This document shows, in pieces, positions 1 to 10,664 of a stretch of DNA of 64,000 nucleotides. Every line of letters starts with the position of its first letter. Position 1 is the first letter of the stretch. The position numbers and the translations under genes are program-made. The notes beneath the pieces were generated by a model. It was not told the DNA's origin and searched no databases. It saw nothing but the letters and a program-made list of their open reading frames with translations. The DNA lies in assembly GCA_013215095.1 (NCBI GenBank), contig JABSPM010000013.1, positions 1 through 64,000 of the forward strand, in the 5' to 3' direction. Source of the stretch: Flavobacteriaceae bacterium (GTDB lineage Bacteria > Bacteroidota > Bacteroidia > Flavobacteriales > Flavobacteriaceae).

Positions 1-2529
1 AATAGTTATACGCCTATTGATGTTACTGTAGCTTGTGCAACTTGTATCAATCCAGAAGCAAACTATAGTATAGTGGATGATTGTGCAAATGGCGATCAAT
101 TCTTAGTTGATGTAGATGTTACCAGTATGGGTGATGCTACGACCTTAACTATTACAGATAACCAAGGCAGTGCATCTGTAGATGTTACGGCAATAGGGGT
201 AACACAATTTGGACCTTATCCTTTTGGTATTGATATTATAATTACAGTACAAAATGCTGATGATGCAAATTGCGTTATAATGAGCCCAACAATACAACAA
301 TTAGCTTGTCTTCCAGATAATGATGAATGTGTTGGAGCAGTAGAAATTACACCTAACGAAGATGGTAGTTGTACACTTTTCACATCGGGAAGTATTACTG
401 GAGCTACAGAATCCTCTGTTTCTAATGGATGTAATGGTACAGCAGATGATGATGTGTGGTATAGTTTCAATGCTACAGCTACCGATCATGGAGTAAATTT
501 GAGTAATATTGTTGGTGGAGACTTGAGTTTTGGTATTTATGAAGGCACGGATTGTAATACATTAAATGAGCTTTTTTGTAGTGAAGGAAATGAAACCCTT
601 TTAATGAACGGTTTAACAATAGGCAACACATATTACATTAGAATCTATTCTACAACAAATGAACCTACGCAGGATATTTCATTTGATTTATGTGTGTTTA
701 CCGTTCCACCACCTATCTATACAAGTGATACAGATTATACTGTGGAGGAAATTATTACAGATGTTTTAGTCGGGGAAAATCCTGATTGTCCTCAAATTTC
801 AAATATTACATACTCCACTGGAACTGATTTTGGTTCTACTAATGGAATTGGGTATTTCGAAGCAAATGGATCTAATTGGCCATTTGAATCTGGATTAATT
901 ATGACTTCGGGAGATATTAATAACGCTACTGGTCCGGAAGATGGGACCTTAAGTGATGGTGACGTGGCTTGGACTGGAGATGTCGACTTGGAAAACGCAA
1001 TAGCAGGCTTAAATTCTGGCGATTCAAATAATGCCTCAGTCATTGAATTCGATTTTGTTCCAATTGTAGATTATATGAGTTTTGAATTTATATTTGCTGC
1101 TGAAGAATACGGTACTTTCCAGTGCGCATACTCTGATTCTTTTGCGTTCTTACTTACAGATCCAAACGGTGTGACTACAAATTTGGCTTTGGTGCCAGGA
1201 ACTACAGATCCAGTGTCTGTATTTACGGTAAGAGATAATACCTATAATGGAGATTGTTCTTCTGAAAACCCAGAGTTTTTTGCAAACTACTATGGTCCAG
1301 GTGGTGAAGATCCAACGATAGCACCTATTAATTTTCTAGGACATACAACGATTATGACCGCAGAGTCTACTGTGGTACCAAATGAAGTTTACCATATCAA
1401 ATTGGTTATTGCAGATGCATTAGATACATCATTTGATTCTGCGGTATTTATTGGCGCAGGCTCATTCGATATTGGCCATCCAGACTTAGGAGAAGATATT
1501 ACTCTAGGCTCAGGAAATGAAGGTTGTGAGGGCGTTCCATTAACACTAGATGCTGGCGATATTCCTGACAATTCTACAACGACTTGGTATATGGATGGGG
1601 TATTGATTGAAGGAGCGAATACTTCAACCTTAGATGTTACGGAAACGGCGTATTACAAGATAGAATATACCTTTAGCAATATATCATGTGTCTTATCGGA
1701 TGAAATTCTAGTAGAATTTCATGATAATCCACAACCGGAGCCATTGCAAGACAATGTTGTAAGATGTGAAGATTTAGAGGTCACTCTTGAAGTTGAAGTT
1801 AATAATTCGGATATACCAGAGACGATAACTTATTATTGGACTTATGAAGGTAACGATATACAAGTTGGAGAAGACAACACCTTGGTGATTGCTGCTGGAG
1901 ATACTGGATTCGGAGAATATTTAGTTACAGCTATAGATGGGAGAGGATGTTTTGGAAACACAACTATTACGGTTGTAAGAGGCGAATATCCAGTTATTGA
2001 GCCTGTAGAAGAGCTTATAACTAAGTGTATTGAAGAAGATGTGACATTAGAAGTGAATGTGACTAATGCCGACCTAATTAGTGATGATTTAACGTATACG
2101 TGGTATATAGACGGTAATATCGTACAGTCAAGTTCGGATAATACATACATTCACGAGTCTGGTTCGCCTGAAGAGACTGTAGATGTTATAGTAACAGATC
2201 AGGCTTCGCAATGTACAGGAGAGACGAGTATAGAAGTTGTTTATTATCAAAATGAACATTGTATTGATGTTCCCCAAGGATTATCTCCAGATGGAGATGA
2301 ATTAAATGATTGTTTAATTTTAGATCATTTAGAAGCTAAGGAAGACATAGTGAAAGCAGAAGTGTTTAATCGTTATGGTGTTAAAGTATATGAGTTAAAT
2401 GAATATGTAGATCAATGGTGTGGTACTAACCAAGAAGGTGATTTATTGCCAGTAGGTACTTACTTCTATATCATTCGATTTAAATCATCAAGAGCACCAA
2501 TAACAAGTTGGATATATTTAAATTATTAA
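1..2529 (+). CDS. T9SS-associated gliding/adhesion protein, 5' partial
   Basis: The reading frame is open from base 1, so the N-terminus lies outside the window; the GTG at 73 is not a convincing start. About 842 residues are visible. A choice-of-anchor L domain spans roughly residues 255-495, followed by three Ig-like/PKD-like modules with paired cysteines. The last ~85 residues form a CHU_C gliding-motility C-terminal (type B T9SS sorting) domain, with LSPDGDELND, FNRYGVKVYE and PVGTYFYII. Such proteins are exported by the type IX system and stay at the cell surface as adhesins or SprB-like motility proteins. The porP/sprF gene follows after 22 bp, the usual pairing of a type B cargo with its own SprF-like partner. 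Family is clear; ligand unknown. Confidence 0.9.
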   Translation, partial: NSYTPIDVTVACATCINPEANYSIVDDCANGDQFLVDVDVTSMGDATTLTITDNQGSASVDVTAIGVTQFGPYPFGIDIIITVQNADDANCVIMSPTIQQLACLPDNDECVGAVEITPNEDGSCTLFTSGSITGATESSVSNGCNGTADDDVWYSFNATATDHGVNLSNIVGGDLSFGIYEGTDCNTLNELFCSEGNETLLMNGLTIGNTYYIRIYSTTNEPTQDISFDLCVFTVPPPIYTSDTDYTVEEIITDVLVGENPDCPQISNITYSTGTDFGSTNGIGYFEANGSNWPFESGLIMTSGDINNATGPEDGTLSDGDVAWTGDVDLENAIAGLNSGDSNNASVIEFDFVPIVDYMSFEFIFAAEEYGTFQCAYSDSFAFLLTDPNGVTTNLALVPGTTDPVSVFTVRDNTYNGDCSSENPEFFANYYGPGGEDPTIAPINFLGHTTIMTAESTVVPNEVYHIKLVIADALDTSFDSAVFIGAGSFDIGHPDLGEDITLGSGNEGCEGVPLTLDAGDIPDNSTTTWYMDGVLIEGANTSTLDVTETAYYKIEYTFSNISCVLSDEILVEFHDNPQPEPLQDNVVRCEDLEVTLEVEVNNSDIPETITYYWTYEGNDIQVGEDNTLVIAAGDTGFGEYLVTAIDGRGCFGNTTITVVRGEYPVIEPVEELITKCIEEDVTLEVNVTNADLISDDLTYTWYIDGNIVQSSSDNTYIHESGSPEETVDVIVTDQASQCTGETSIEVVYYQNEHCIDVPQGLSPDGDELNDCLILDHLEAKEDIVKAEVFNRYGVKVYELNEYVDQWCGTNQEGDLLPVGTYFYIIRFKSSRAPITSWIYLNY

Positions 2530-2551
2530 CGAAAACTAACTAAATTATATA

Positions 2552-3469
2552 ATGAAAAAAGTATATATCATACTATTTATTTTCTTGTTCGCTTATAAGG
2601 TAGACGCGCAACAAGATCCCCAGTACACACAATATATGTATAACATGAATGTAGTTAATCCTGCTTATGCAGGAACTACAGAAAGCTTATCTATTGGAAT
2701 GCTTTATCGCGCACAATGGGTAAGTTTGGAAGGGGCGCCAACCACAATGACTTTTGCGGTGCATTCTCCTGTTGGAGAACGCGTAGGATTAGGTTTATCT
2801 GTAATTGCAGATGAAATTGGACCTGTAAGAGAAACTAATGCTTTTGCAGATTTCTCATACCGTTTACCAGTAGGAAAATCAACACAACTAGCACTTGGAG
2901 TTAAGGCTGGTTTCACATTTCATGATATTGGAATTAGTGAAGATCTGATTACGTTGATTGATCAAGGTGACCCTTTCTTTGCTCAAAATATTAATGAAAC
3001 TACACCCAATGTAGGAGCAGGTGCTTATTTGTTTAAGCCTAATAGATATTATCTTTCTGTATCTATACCAAATTTATTGGATGCGGTTCATTTAGATGCT
3101 AATGGATCAAAAATTGGTTCAGAAACACAGCATTTATTTGCAGCAGCAGGATATGTCTTTGACTTGTCAGATAATTTTAAATTAAAACCTCATGGTTTCC
3201 TAAAGTATGCATTTGACGCTCCAGTAAGTTTTGATGTTAATGCTAATGTATTTATGTATGACTTAGTTGAGGTGGGTGTAGGTTATAGACTAGAAGATTC
3301 TTTTAGTGGTATGGTTAATTTCTTAATTACACCAAACTTAAGAATTGGTTATGCATATGATAGTATTGTGTCTGAATTGGATTTTGTCACAAGCGCTTCA
3401 CATGAAGTTTTTATCAATTTTGATATTAACTTTACTAAGAAAGTTTCACGTTCACCTCGTTATTTCTAA
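2552..3469 (+). CDS. PorP/SprF family type IX secretion system membrane protein
   Basis: A 305-residue protein with signal peptide (MKKVYIILFIFLFAYKVDAQ) followed by QDPQYTQYMYNMNVVNPAYAG, the hallmark start of PorP/SprF proteins. The rest is alternating beta-strand sequence of an outer-membrane barrel, including FGVGYR-like and NLRIGYAYD strands. SprF-type proteins are needed for secretion or attachment of the type B cargo encoded beside them. The gene lies 22 bp after the adhesin and 24 bp before the OmpA/PD40 gene, so the three probably form one transcript. Confidence 0.93.
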   Translation: MKKVYIILFIFLFAYKVDAQQDPQYTQYMYNMNVVNPAYAGTTESLSIGMLYRAQWVSLEGAPTTMTFAVHSPVGERVGLGLSVIADEIGPVRETNAFADFSYRLPVGKSTQLALGVKAGFTFHDIGISEDLITLIDQGDPFFAQNINETTPNVGAGAYLFKPNRYYLSVSIPNLLDAVHLDANGSKIGSETQHLFAAAGYVFDLSDNFKLKPHGFLKYAFDAPVSFDVNANVFMYDLVEVGVGYRLEDSFSGMVNFLITPNLRIGYAYDSIVSELDFVTSASHEVFINFDINFTKKVSRSPRYF

Positions 3470-3493
3470 TCCCTTAAGCTATATTAAAACATT

Positions 3494-5407
3494 ATGAAAA
3501 AATTAATCACACTTTTTGCAATCGCAATGTTGAGTAGTTTAAGTTTAATTGCTCAAAATAAAGACACTAAAAAAGCTGATAAGCACTACTCAAGATTTGA
3601 GTTTATCGAGGCGGCAGAAGACTATAATAAACTTATAGAAAAAAATAAAGCTGATCACTACGTCTATAAACAATTGGCGGAGTGTTACTATAATATCTAT
3701 AATACCGAAGAAGCAGAAAAATGGTATGCAAAAGCTTTAGAGACATCCGAAACTCCAGAGACAATTTTCAAGTATGTACAAATGCTGAAGGCTAATGGTA
3801 AATATGAGAAGTCAAATGAGTGGATGGCAAAGTTTGCAAAAATGCGCCCTAGTGATGTAAGAGCAATTGCTTTTAAGGAAAATCCAGATTACTTGCCTAA
3901 GATTTTAGAGAAAGGTAAGAAATTTAATGTGCAAGCTTTAGATATCAATACAGCATCATCTGATTTTGGTGGTATCCTTAAGGATGGTAAACTGTATATT
4001 ACTTCGGCAAGAAATGGATCTAGAAAGACTTATGGATGGAATGAACAGCCGTATTTAGATATCTATGAATTTGATGTAGCTGAAGATGGGGCATACACAA
4101 ATGAAACCCTTTTATGTAAAAAAATAAACACCAAATATCATGAGGGTGTGATGTCATTTAGTCCAGACGGAAAGGTAGCATATTTCTCTAGAGAGAGTTT
4201 CTATGACGATCTTTTTGTTAAAGATTCATTGCGTAATAAAGTAAGTGTGTTGAACCTCTATTCTACAGAGAAATTATGTGATGATGAATGGAGCGATGTA
4301 ACACCTTTACCTTTTAATAGTGAAAATTATTCTGTTAAAAACCCATCAGTTAGTGCAGATGGAAAAACCTTATATTTTGCATCTGATATGCCAGGTGGTT
4401 TTGGTAAATTTGATATTTATAAAGCCGAGATTTTCTCTGATGGTACTCTAGGAGAAGCAGTAAACTTAGGGCAGCAAGTGAATACCGAAGGTCAAGAAAT
4501 GTTTCCATTTTCGAGTAGCAATGGTACGATATATTTTTCCTCTGATGGTCACTTAGGACTTGGAGGTCTAGATGTGTTCCATACAAAAATGATCGATGGA
4601 AAAATGGCGCCAGTAAGAAATGTTGGTGTTCCTGTGAATAGTAATGCTGATGATTTTGCCTTTAATATTAACGAGGACACCGGAGAAGGTTTTATCTCTT
4701 CAAATAGACAAGGTGGTTCAGGTAGTGATGATATCTATGCAATTAAAAAAATACAGCCTTTATGCGATGTGTTAGTGGCTACCAATGTAACTGATGCAAA
4801 AACAGGGAGTACTATTAATGGTGCTAGTGTAGGTTTATATGATGCTAATGGTAACTTAATTGCAAACAAAATTACGGACGCGGATGGTCTAGCAGAATTT
4901 GTTGTAGAGTGCGATACAGATACGGAAGTAAAAGTTATAATGGACGGATACGAGAGTAAAAATGTAGCTGTTAAAGGTAGCAATGAAGAAGATATAAATG
5001 TTGATGTTGCTTTAGATCCAATTGAAGTAATCATTGAGAAAGAAGAAATTATACTCAATCCAATTTATTTTGATTTTGACAAATCTAATATCACGGCTAA
5101 AGCTGCATTTGAGTTAGATAATTTGGTTCAAATCATGAAAAAATACCCAGAATTGGTTATCAGAGCAGAATCGCATACGGATAGTAGAGGGCCAGCTCAA
5201 TACAATGAGGGCTTATCAGAAAGACGTGTGAAAAGCACAGTACAATACGTGATTTCTAAAGGAATCGACGCTAGTAGAATTACTGGTGAAGGTAAAGGTG
5301 AAAGCGTATTAAAAGTAGATTGCGGAAGCAATTGTAGTGAGGAAGATCACCAAATGAATAGGAGATCTGAATTCCATATTGTGAGTGGAAATCCAAACTC
5401 AAAATAA
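3494..5407 (+). CDS. OmpA family protein with TPR-like, PD40 and carboxypeptidase-regulatory domains
   Basis: 637 residues. A signal peptide (about 1-20) is followed by a short TPR-like helical region (~25-110) and WD40-like PD40 beta-propeller repeats (~145-410; FSPDGK, VSADGKTLYFASD, YFSSDG). Then come a carboxypeptidase-regulatory-like Ig fold (~430-515) and an OmpA peptidoglycan-binding domain (~530-637; FDFDKSNIT, SHTDSRG, LSERRVKS). This is the PorE/SprE-like architecture that anchors T9SS components to the cell wall. In Flavobacteriaceae many such genes follow a porP/sprF gene, as here. A terminator follows 26 bp after the stop, marking the end of the three-gene operon. Confidence 0.92.
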   Translation: MKKLITLFAIAMLSSLSLIAQNKDTKKADKHYSRFEFIEAAEDYNKLIEKNKADHYVYKQLAECYYNIYNTEEAEKWYAKALETSETPETIFKYVQMLKANGKYEKSNEWMAKFAKMRPSDVRAIAFKENPDYLPKILEKGKKFNVQALDINTASSDFGGILKDGKLYITSARNGSRKTYGWNEQPYLDIYEFDVAEDGAYTNETLLCKKINTKYHEGVMSFSPDGKVAYFSRESFYDDLFVKDSLRNKVSVLNLYSTEKLCDDEWSDVTPLPFNSENYSVKNPSVSADGKTLYFASDMPGGFGKFDIYKAEIFSDGTLGEAVNLGQQVNTEGQEMFPFSSSNGTIYFSSDGHLGLGGLDVFHTKMIDGKMAPVRNVGVPVNSNADDFAFNINEDTGEGFISSNRQGGSGSDDIYAIKKIQPLCDVLVATNVTDAKTGSTINGASVGLYDANGNLIANKITDADGLAEFVVECDTDTEVKVIMDGYESKNVAVKGSNEEDINVDVALDPIEVIIEKEEIILNPIYFDFDKSNITAKAAFELDNLVQIMKKYPELVIRAESHTDSRGPAQYNEGLSERRVKSTVQYVISKGIDASRITGEGKGESVLKVDCGSNCSEEDHQMNRRSEFHIVSGNPNSK

Positions 5408-5433
5408 TTTAACTAACCAACCAACTTTAAAAG

Positions 5434-5463
5434 GCCTTAGCAGTGATGTTAAGGCTTTTTTTA
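5434..5463 (+). terminator. Rho-independent terminator after the T9SS operon
   Basis: Perfect 6-bp stem GCCTTA/TAAGGC (5434-5439 and 5450-5455), 10-nt loop, followed directly by seven T residues. It sits 26 bp after the OmpA gene stop. Confidence 0.85.
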
Positions 5464-5895
5464 TAATGTGAAGTTAGTTGAGAAGACCCTTTTTGTAAAG
5501 GTATTAGGGTTTTCACAAGAAATTGTGCAATGAGTGCATTTATATTACGAAGTTATTATAATTGGCTATTTACTATCTAACAATTAGTGATAAGCTATGA
5601 CCGAATTGTAGTGTACTCATTTTATACTTCATATAATTAAAACATCATCTTTTTCTTTTTTCGGGTACTTTCAAATGGAAAATGGTATTATTTCCTTAAA
5701 ATAAAGGTTGTTTATCATTCTTTAGGGACATATATGTATAGCTTTCTTCTTTGAAAGTATGTAAATTAATAGTAAAATCGGTCTTATTGCAACAATTTCA
5801 GAGAAGAACTGAGATGCACCCTACACGCTATATGAGAAAGTATTTTAAGTGCTATCGGCTGAGAATATAGGGATTATTTAAAAATATACAACAAT
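5464..5895. other. Intergenic region without a gene
   Basis: About 430 bp between the T9SS operon terminator and the sufD stop codon. It holds one end of the dispersed MITE-like repeat (5640-5692) and no credible ORF. sufS and sufE, which often follow sufD in this family, are not here. Confidence 0.6.
5640..5692 (-). repeat. MITE-like dispersed repeat, copy 1 (left end only)
   Basis: Read on the minus strand this begins TAATACCATTTTCCATTTG and continues AAAGTACC, then A-rich sequence. It matches the left end of the complete copy at 35923. The other end is missing, so this copy is truncated or decayed. Confidence 0.55.
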
Positions 5896-7212
5896 TTATA
5901 AATCAAATCCAATATTGACACCTAGTTTATTGGCAATAAGTTTGTTGATGTTTTTCTTTAATTCTGGAATTCTTACACTTTCCAATACATTATTAGCAAA
6001 CGCATACATTAACAAAGCACGTGCTTCTTTTTCTGGAATACCTCTGGAACGCATATAAAATAAAGCGCTTTCATCCAGTTGACCAATAGTACAACCATGT
6101 GTACATCTTACATCATCAGCAAAAATCTCTAATTGTGGTTTCGTGTTTATAGTAGCTTTATCACTTATTAATAAATTATTATTAGCTTGAAATGCATTTG
6201 TTTTTTGAGCTTCTTTTTCTACAATAACTTTACCATTGAAAACCCCTGTAGCACCATCGGAAAAAATCCCTTTATAATCTTGATGACTCTCACAATTAGG
6301 TTCAATATGATGCACTAAGGTATTGTGATCCACATGTTGTTTGTCTCCAATAATGGTTACACCTTTTAAGGTGGAGTCTATATGCTCACCATGTTGGTAG
6401 TAGTTAAGATTGTTTCTTATAAGCTTTCCACCAAAAGAAAAGGTGTGTAGAGAGACATTGCTGTCTCCTTTTTGTTTGATGTAGGTATTATCTATTAAGG
6501 AAGCATTTTCTTTATCATTTTGTACTTTATAATAGTCTACAAAAGCACGTTTTCCAGCAAAAATCTCCGTAACGGAATTGGTTAAAACAGGGTGAGTAGT
6601 TAAGCTTTGATGACGCTCTATAATTTGCACATGTGAATGTTCATCTGCAATTATTAAGTTTCGTGGCTGTAACATTAAAGCAGCTTCGTTTCCTGTAGAA
6701 AAGTGCACAATTTGAATGGGTTTTTGAGCCATCTTATTCTTTGGAATATGGATAAAAGCCCCTTCTCTAGAAAAAGCTGTGTTTAATGAGGCTAGACTGT
6801 CTTCTTTTGAAGCTAACTTATTGAAATAATTTTCAATAATTAAATGATACTTTGGTTTGTTTAATACAGAAGACATTAAGCATACATCAATACCATCATG
6901 TGTTGTTTCAGATAATTGAGAAGAATATTTTCCGTCAACGAAAACAATCTTATAAGAGTCGATATCGTGAACGAAATACTTTTTGACCTCTTTATAATCC
7001 AATGCTTCAGCATCTTTTGCAAAAACACTATAATCTTCTTTCAGAATTTTATTTAACGAGGTGTATTTCCATGCTTCGTCTTTTTTACTTGGAAACCCTT
7101 TTATTTCAAAATTCTTTATTGCTTCACTTCTAATATCGTGTACATAGCTATCTATGTCTACTTGGTTCTCAAAAGCTAAAAAAGAGGATAATAATTTGTC
7201 TTTCAATTTCAT
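5896..7212 (-). CDS. sufD: Fe-S cluster assembly protein SufD
   Basis: 438 residues, normal length for SufD. It is a right-handed beta-helix protein that pairs with SufB in the SufBC2D scaffold, where Fe-S clusters are built in the cytosol. The family-typical C-terminal segment CTHGCTIGQLDESALFYMRS is present. N-terminal ...KGFPSKKDEAWKYTSL is the usual SufD opening. The gene is last in the minus-strand suf cluster, 86 bp after sufC. No sufS or sufE follows, so the sulfur-donating desulfurase must be encoded elsewhere. Confidence 0.95.
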   Translation of the reverse strand: MKLKDKLLSSFLAFENQVDIDSYVHDIRSEAIKNFEIKGFPSKKDEAWKYTSLNKILKEDYSVFAKDAEALDYKEVKKYFVHDIDSYKIVFVDGKYSSQLSETTHDGIDVCLMSSVLNKPKYHLIIENYFNKLASKEDSLASLNTAFSREGAFIHIPKNKMAQKPIQIVHFSTGNEAALMLQPRNLIIADEHSHVQIIERHQSLTTHPVLTNSVTEIFAGKRAFVDYYKVQNDKENASLIDNTYIKQKGDSNVSLHTFSFGGKLIRNNLNYYQHGEHIDSTLKGVTIIGDKQHVDHNTLVHHIEPNCESHQDYKGIFSDGATGVFNGKVIVEKEAQKTNAFQANNNLLISDKATINTKPQLEIFADDVRCTHGCTIGQLDESALFYMRSRGIPEKEARALLMYAFANNVLESVRIPELKKNINKLIANKLGVNIGFDL

Positions 7213-7298
7213 TGTATAGAGTTGTAAAATTCAAAATTTTTAAATGTTGCATAAACAGCGCTTTAACTTTCAGAAGCTGTTTGAGGGTTTAAAAACTT

Positions 7299-8051
7299 CT
7301 AGTCAACATTTTCTTCTTTAATCCAGTCGTATCCTTTTTTCTCCAATTCCTGTGCTAATTCTTTACCTCCAGATTTTACAATACGCCCATTAAACAAAAC
7401 GTGTACATAGTCTGGCACAATATAGTCTAGTAAACGCTGGTAGTGTGTAATGACAATGGTGGCATTGTCTTCATTTTTTAGCTTATTAACACCATTTGCA
7501 ACGATACGTAAGGCATCGATATCTAGACCAGAGTCGGTCTCATCTAAAATGGCTAATTTTGGCTCTAGCATTGCCATTTGAAAGATTTCATTACGTTTTT
7601 TTTCTCCTCCAGAAAAGCCTTCATTCAATGAACGTGATAGGAATTTGCGATCAATTTCTAAAAGCTCAGATTTTTCACGTATTAATTTCAACATGTCTTT
7701 AGCAGGCATGTCTTCTAGGCCTTTAGCTTTACGTGTTTCGTTAATTGCAGTTTTCATGAAATTAGTTACGGTAACTCCAGGGATTTCTACAGGATATTGA
7801 AATGATAAAAACACACCTTTGTGTGCGCGTTCATCTGCCTCTAATTCATTGATATTCTCATCATCTAAAATGATATCTCCTTGGTCTACTTCATACTCTT
7901 CTTTACCTGCAATGACAGAGGCTAGTGTGCTCTTACCAGAACCATTGGGTCCCATGATGGCATGTACTTCTCCAGCTTTAACTTCAAGATTAATACCTCT
8001 TAAAATGGATTTATCTTCAACACTTGCGTGTAAATCTTCAATTTTTAACAT
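7299..8051 (-). CDS. sufC: Fe-S cluster assembly ATPase SufC
   Basis: 250-residue ABC-type ATPase. Walker A GPNGSGKS (~34-41), Q-loop, signature SGGEKKR (~149), Walker [13 protein letters not shown] (~170) and the H-loop ITH are all present, including the SufC-specific ETDSGLD. It drives conformational change of the SufB-SufD scaffold during cluster assembly. The start lies 5 bp after the stop of the small lipoprotein gene, so the two are almost certainly co-transcribed. Confidence 0.96.
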   Translation of the reverse strand: MLKIEDLHASVEDKSILRGINLEVKAGEVHAIMGPNGSGKSTLASVIAGKEEYEVDQGDIILDDENINELEADERAHKGVFLSFQYPVEIPGVTVTNFMKTAINETRKAKGLEDMPAKDMLKLIREKSELLEIDRKFLSRSLNEGFSGGEKKRNEIFQMAMLEPKLAILDETDSGLDIDALRIVANGVNKLKNEDNATIVITHYQRLLDYIVPDYVHVLFNGRIVKSGGKELAQELEKKGYDWIKEENVD

Positions 8052-8056
8052 AACTA

Positions 8057-8476
8057 CTATTTAGTGCCTAGTTTTATCGTTTGGTTCGTGTCTGCTTTTG
8101 GCTTAGACACATTTAATATTTCTACTATTTCTACTTTGTATTTCCACTTAATTATGGGGTCTTTTTTATCTGTAACACGCCCTTTGATTTCTACGGGAAC
8201 CATATCGGTGTCATCTGTTTTATAAGCCTGTACCATGGTATTAAGTTCATGTGTTTTCTCATTTATGATTATACCATAGAACTCTTTACTTGTTTGAAGT
8301 ACAGCAGCATTGTTGTAAAAAACAAATTCACCTTTTAAAAGGGTTAAATCGTCATCTTTGGACAATACATTAGTGTTGTGCTCTGTGGTGTTGCTAAGGT
8401 CGTTTGTTTTGTTCGTGTCATTTTTACAGGCACTAAAAATAGTGCATAAATAAAAACATAAAATGATTTTTTTCAT
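8057..8476 (-). CDS. Small lipoprotein of unknown function inside the suf operon
   Basis: 139 residues. An N-terminal lipoprotein signal ([16 protein letters not shown], Cys at ~17) is followed by a Thr/Asn-rich linker. The ~85-residue globular part has a core [19 protein letters not shown] and a Lys-rich [14 protein letters not shown] end. It suggests a small beta-rich OB-like fold, which is inference only. It lies 14 bp downstream of sufB and 5 bp upstream of sufC, so it is embedded in the operon although an exported lipoprotein has no known role in the cytosolic SUF machine. I do not recognise a named family. Confidence 0.8.
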   Translation of the reverse strand: MKKIILCFYLCTIFSACKNDTNKTNDLSNTTEHNTNVLSKDDDLTLLKGEFVFYNNAAVLQTSKEFYGIIINEKTHELNTMVQAYKTDDTDMVPVEIKGRVTDKKDPIIKWKYKVEIVEILNVSKPKADTNQTIKLGTK

Positions 8477-8490
8477 AAATATTTAATTTG

Positions 8491-9939
8491 TTATCCCACA
8501 GAACCTTCCAAGCTAATCTCTAATAATTTTTGAGCTTCTACTGCAAATTCCATAGGTAATTTGTTTAGTACTTCTTTACTAAATCCATTAACGATTAAAG
8601 CAATCGCTTTTTCTGTATCTATACCACGCTGGTTACAATAGAATATTTGGTCTTCACCAATTTTACTAGTCGTTGCTTCGTGTTCTATTTGGGCTGTTTT
8701 ATTTTTGACCTCAATATATGGAAAAGTATGTGCACCACATTCATTGCCCATTAATAAACTATCGCATTGCGAGAAGTTTCTTGCGTTTTCAGCACGACTA
8801 CTAACATGTACTAATCCACGGTAGCTATTTTGAGATTTTCCAGCAGAGATACCCTTACTAATGATTGTAGATTTTGTGTTTTTACCCAAATGAATCATTT
8901 TGGTTCCCGTATCAGCTTGCTGAAAATTATTGGTAACCGCAATGGAGTAAAATTCACCAACAGAATTATCACCTTTTAATATGCAAGACGGATATTTCCA
9001 TGTTACAGCACTACCAGTTTCTACCTGTGTCCAAGAAATTTTAGAATTTTTTTCGCATAAACCACGCTTGGTTACGAAGTTATAAACACCACCTTTTCCT
9101 TCAGAGTTACCAGGAAACCAGTTTTGGACTGTGGAGTATTTTATCTCAGCATCGTCTAATGCAATTAATTCAACAATCGCAGCGTGCAGTTGGTTTTCAT
9201 CTCTACTTGGTGCTGTACAACCTTCAAGGTAACTGACATAACTACCTTTGTCAGCAATAACCAAAGTACGTTCAAATTGTCCTGTTCCTGCTTGATTGAT
9301 TCTAAAGTAGGTAGACAATTCCATCGGGCATCGTACACCTTTAGGGATGTAACAGAAGCTACCATCACTAAACACCGCAGAATTTAAAGCGGCATAGAAA
9401 TTATCTGTTTTTGGTACCACCGTTCCAATGTATTTTTTTACGAGTTCGGGATGTTCTTTAATAGCCTCACTGATAGAACAGAAAATAATTCCTTTCTCGG
9501 CTAAGGTTTTTTTGAAAGTTGTCGCCACAGAAACAGAATCTATAACCACATCCATAGCAACACCAGCTAATTTCTTTTGTTCATCTAAGGAAATGCCTAA
9601 CCTGTTAAAAGTATCTAATAATTCTGGGTCCACCTCATCCAAACTGTTGTATTTTGGTTTGCTATTCGGTGCAGAATAATAAGATATGTCTTGAAAATCT
9701 GGCTTTTCATAGTCGACGTTTGACCAATCTGGTTCGGTCATTGTTTTCCAAATTTTAAAAGCATCTAAGCGCCATTCGGTCATCCATTCTGGCTCTTCTT
9801 TCTTTTTAGAAATAGCACGTACAATATCTTCGTTTAAACCAATAGGAAAAGTGTCAGATTCTATATCTGTATAAAAACCATACTCATATTCTTTGGTTTT
9901 TAACTCTTCCCTTAAGTCGTCTTCTGTATATTTGCTCAT
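8491..9939 (-). CDS. sufB: Fe-S cluster assembly protein SufB
   Basis: 482 residues, full length. SufB is the scaffold subunit that receives sulfur and assembles the nascent cluster with SufC and SufD. Characteristic blocks are [40 protein letters not shown] and [18 protein letters not shown]. The gene heads the sufB-lipoprotein-sufC-sufD transcript and reads away from a 395-bp spacer that separates it from the hesB/iscA-like gene. Confidence 0.96.
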   Translation of the reverse strand: MSKYTEDDLREELKTKEYEYGFYTDIESDTFPIGLNEDIVRAISKKKEEPEWMTEWRLDAFKIWKTMTEPDWSNVDYEKPDFQDISYYSAPNSKPKYNSLDEVDPELLDTFNRLGISLDEQKKLAGVAMDVVIDSVSVATTFKKTLAEKGIIFCSISEAIKEHPELVKKYIGTVVPKTDNFYAALNSAVFSDGSFCYIPKGVRCPMELSTYFRINQAGTGQFERTLVIADKGSYVSYLEGCTAPSRDENQLHAAIVELIALDDAEIKYSTVQNWFPGNSEGKGGVYNFVTKRGLCEKNSKISWTQVETGSAVTWKYPSCILKGDNSVGEFYSIAVTNNFQQADTGTKMIHLGKNTKSTIISKGISAGKSQNSYRGLVHVSSRAENARNFSQCDSLLMGNECGAHTFPYIEVKNKTAQIEHEATTSKIGEDQIFYCNQRGIDTEKAIALIVNGFSKEVLNKLPMEFAVEAQKLLEISLEGSVG

Positions 9940-10334
9940 TCTTCTAATTTAAAAACTGAAAAATTAAATAATTCATCTATATTGCTTGGCTATAGGTAGT
10001 TTATGTGTCTCGAAAACGGTATTTGAATGTCTTAAATACAATAACACGTGATTTTTTAATCCTATTTAGTGCGTCGCAAATTTTAATATATTTCTTATTT
10101 TGTTTTTGAACCTTGCAGATATAAACAAAAACTGGATTACATCCTATATGGCTCTAGTTAAGCAACAGCTTCTATTTAAAACCGTGCTCTAAATCGTATA
10201 ATAATCTCAGGTTATTTGATGGTAAATCCTAGTGTTTTTACATGATGCTTAAACGCTCTGTCATATACTTTTAAACCTTCAAATGTCTTCATGCCTCAAT
10301 CTTTTGTTATTCAATTATTGATATTATTTTTTTG
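9940..10334. other. Spacer between hesB/iscA-like gene and sufB
   Basis: 395 bp, longer than expected inside a suf operon. A 26-codon minus-strand ORF (10292 to 10212, starting MKTFEGLKVYDRAFKHHV) faintly resembles the opening of four-helix-bundle proteins, but it is too short to call. No other structure was recognised. The spacer probably carries the sufB promoter. Confidence 0.4.
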
Positions 10335-10664
10335 CTAAAGCGAAAATGATTCTCCACAACCACAGGTTCTATTTGCATTGGGGTTATTAAAGACAAAACC
10401 TGTTCCATTTAATCCTCCAGAGTATTCTAGTGTTGTTCCTACGAGATATAAAAAACTCTTTTTATCAACAATAATTTTTATACCATTATTTTCAAAGATT
10501 TTATCGTCATCCAGTGATTCTTTGTCAAATTTTAAATCATAAGATAATCCTGAGCACCCACCACTTTTAACACCAACTCTGACAAAATCGGTGCTTGGGT
10601 TAAAGCCATCCTCGTTCATGAGCTGAACGACTTTATTTTTTGCTGTTTCAGAAACTTTTATCAT
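10335..10664 (-). CDS. HesB/IscA family A-type Fe-S carrier protein
   Basis: 109 residues, standard length. The three conserved cysteines are present: one in VKSGGCSGLSYD (~37) and two in RTCGCGESF (~101 and 103). A-type carriers accept Fe-S clusters from the SufBC2D scaffold and pass them to target proteins. It is the first gene of the minus-strand suf locus. A TATATTTG -7-like box (reverse strand of 10698-10705) lies 34 bp upstream of the start. Confidence 0.94.
   Translation of the reverse strand: MIKVSETAKNKVVQLMNEDGFNPSTDFVRVGVKSGGCSGLSYDLKFDKESLDDDKIFENNGIKIIVDKKSFLYLVGTTLEYSGGLNGTGFVFNNPNANRTCGCGESFSL

Noticed and set aside
10212-10292. 26-codon minus-strand ORF in the hesB-sufB spacer
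   Set aside because: Too short, and resemblance to four-helix-bundle proteins is weak; mentioned only in the spacer entry.
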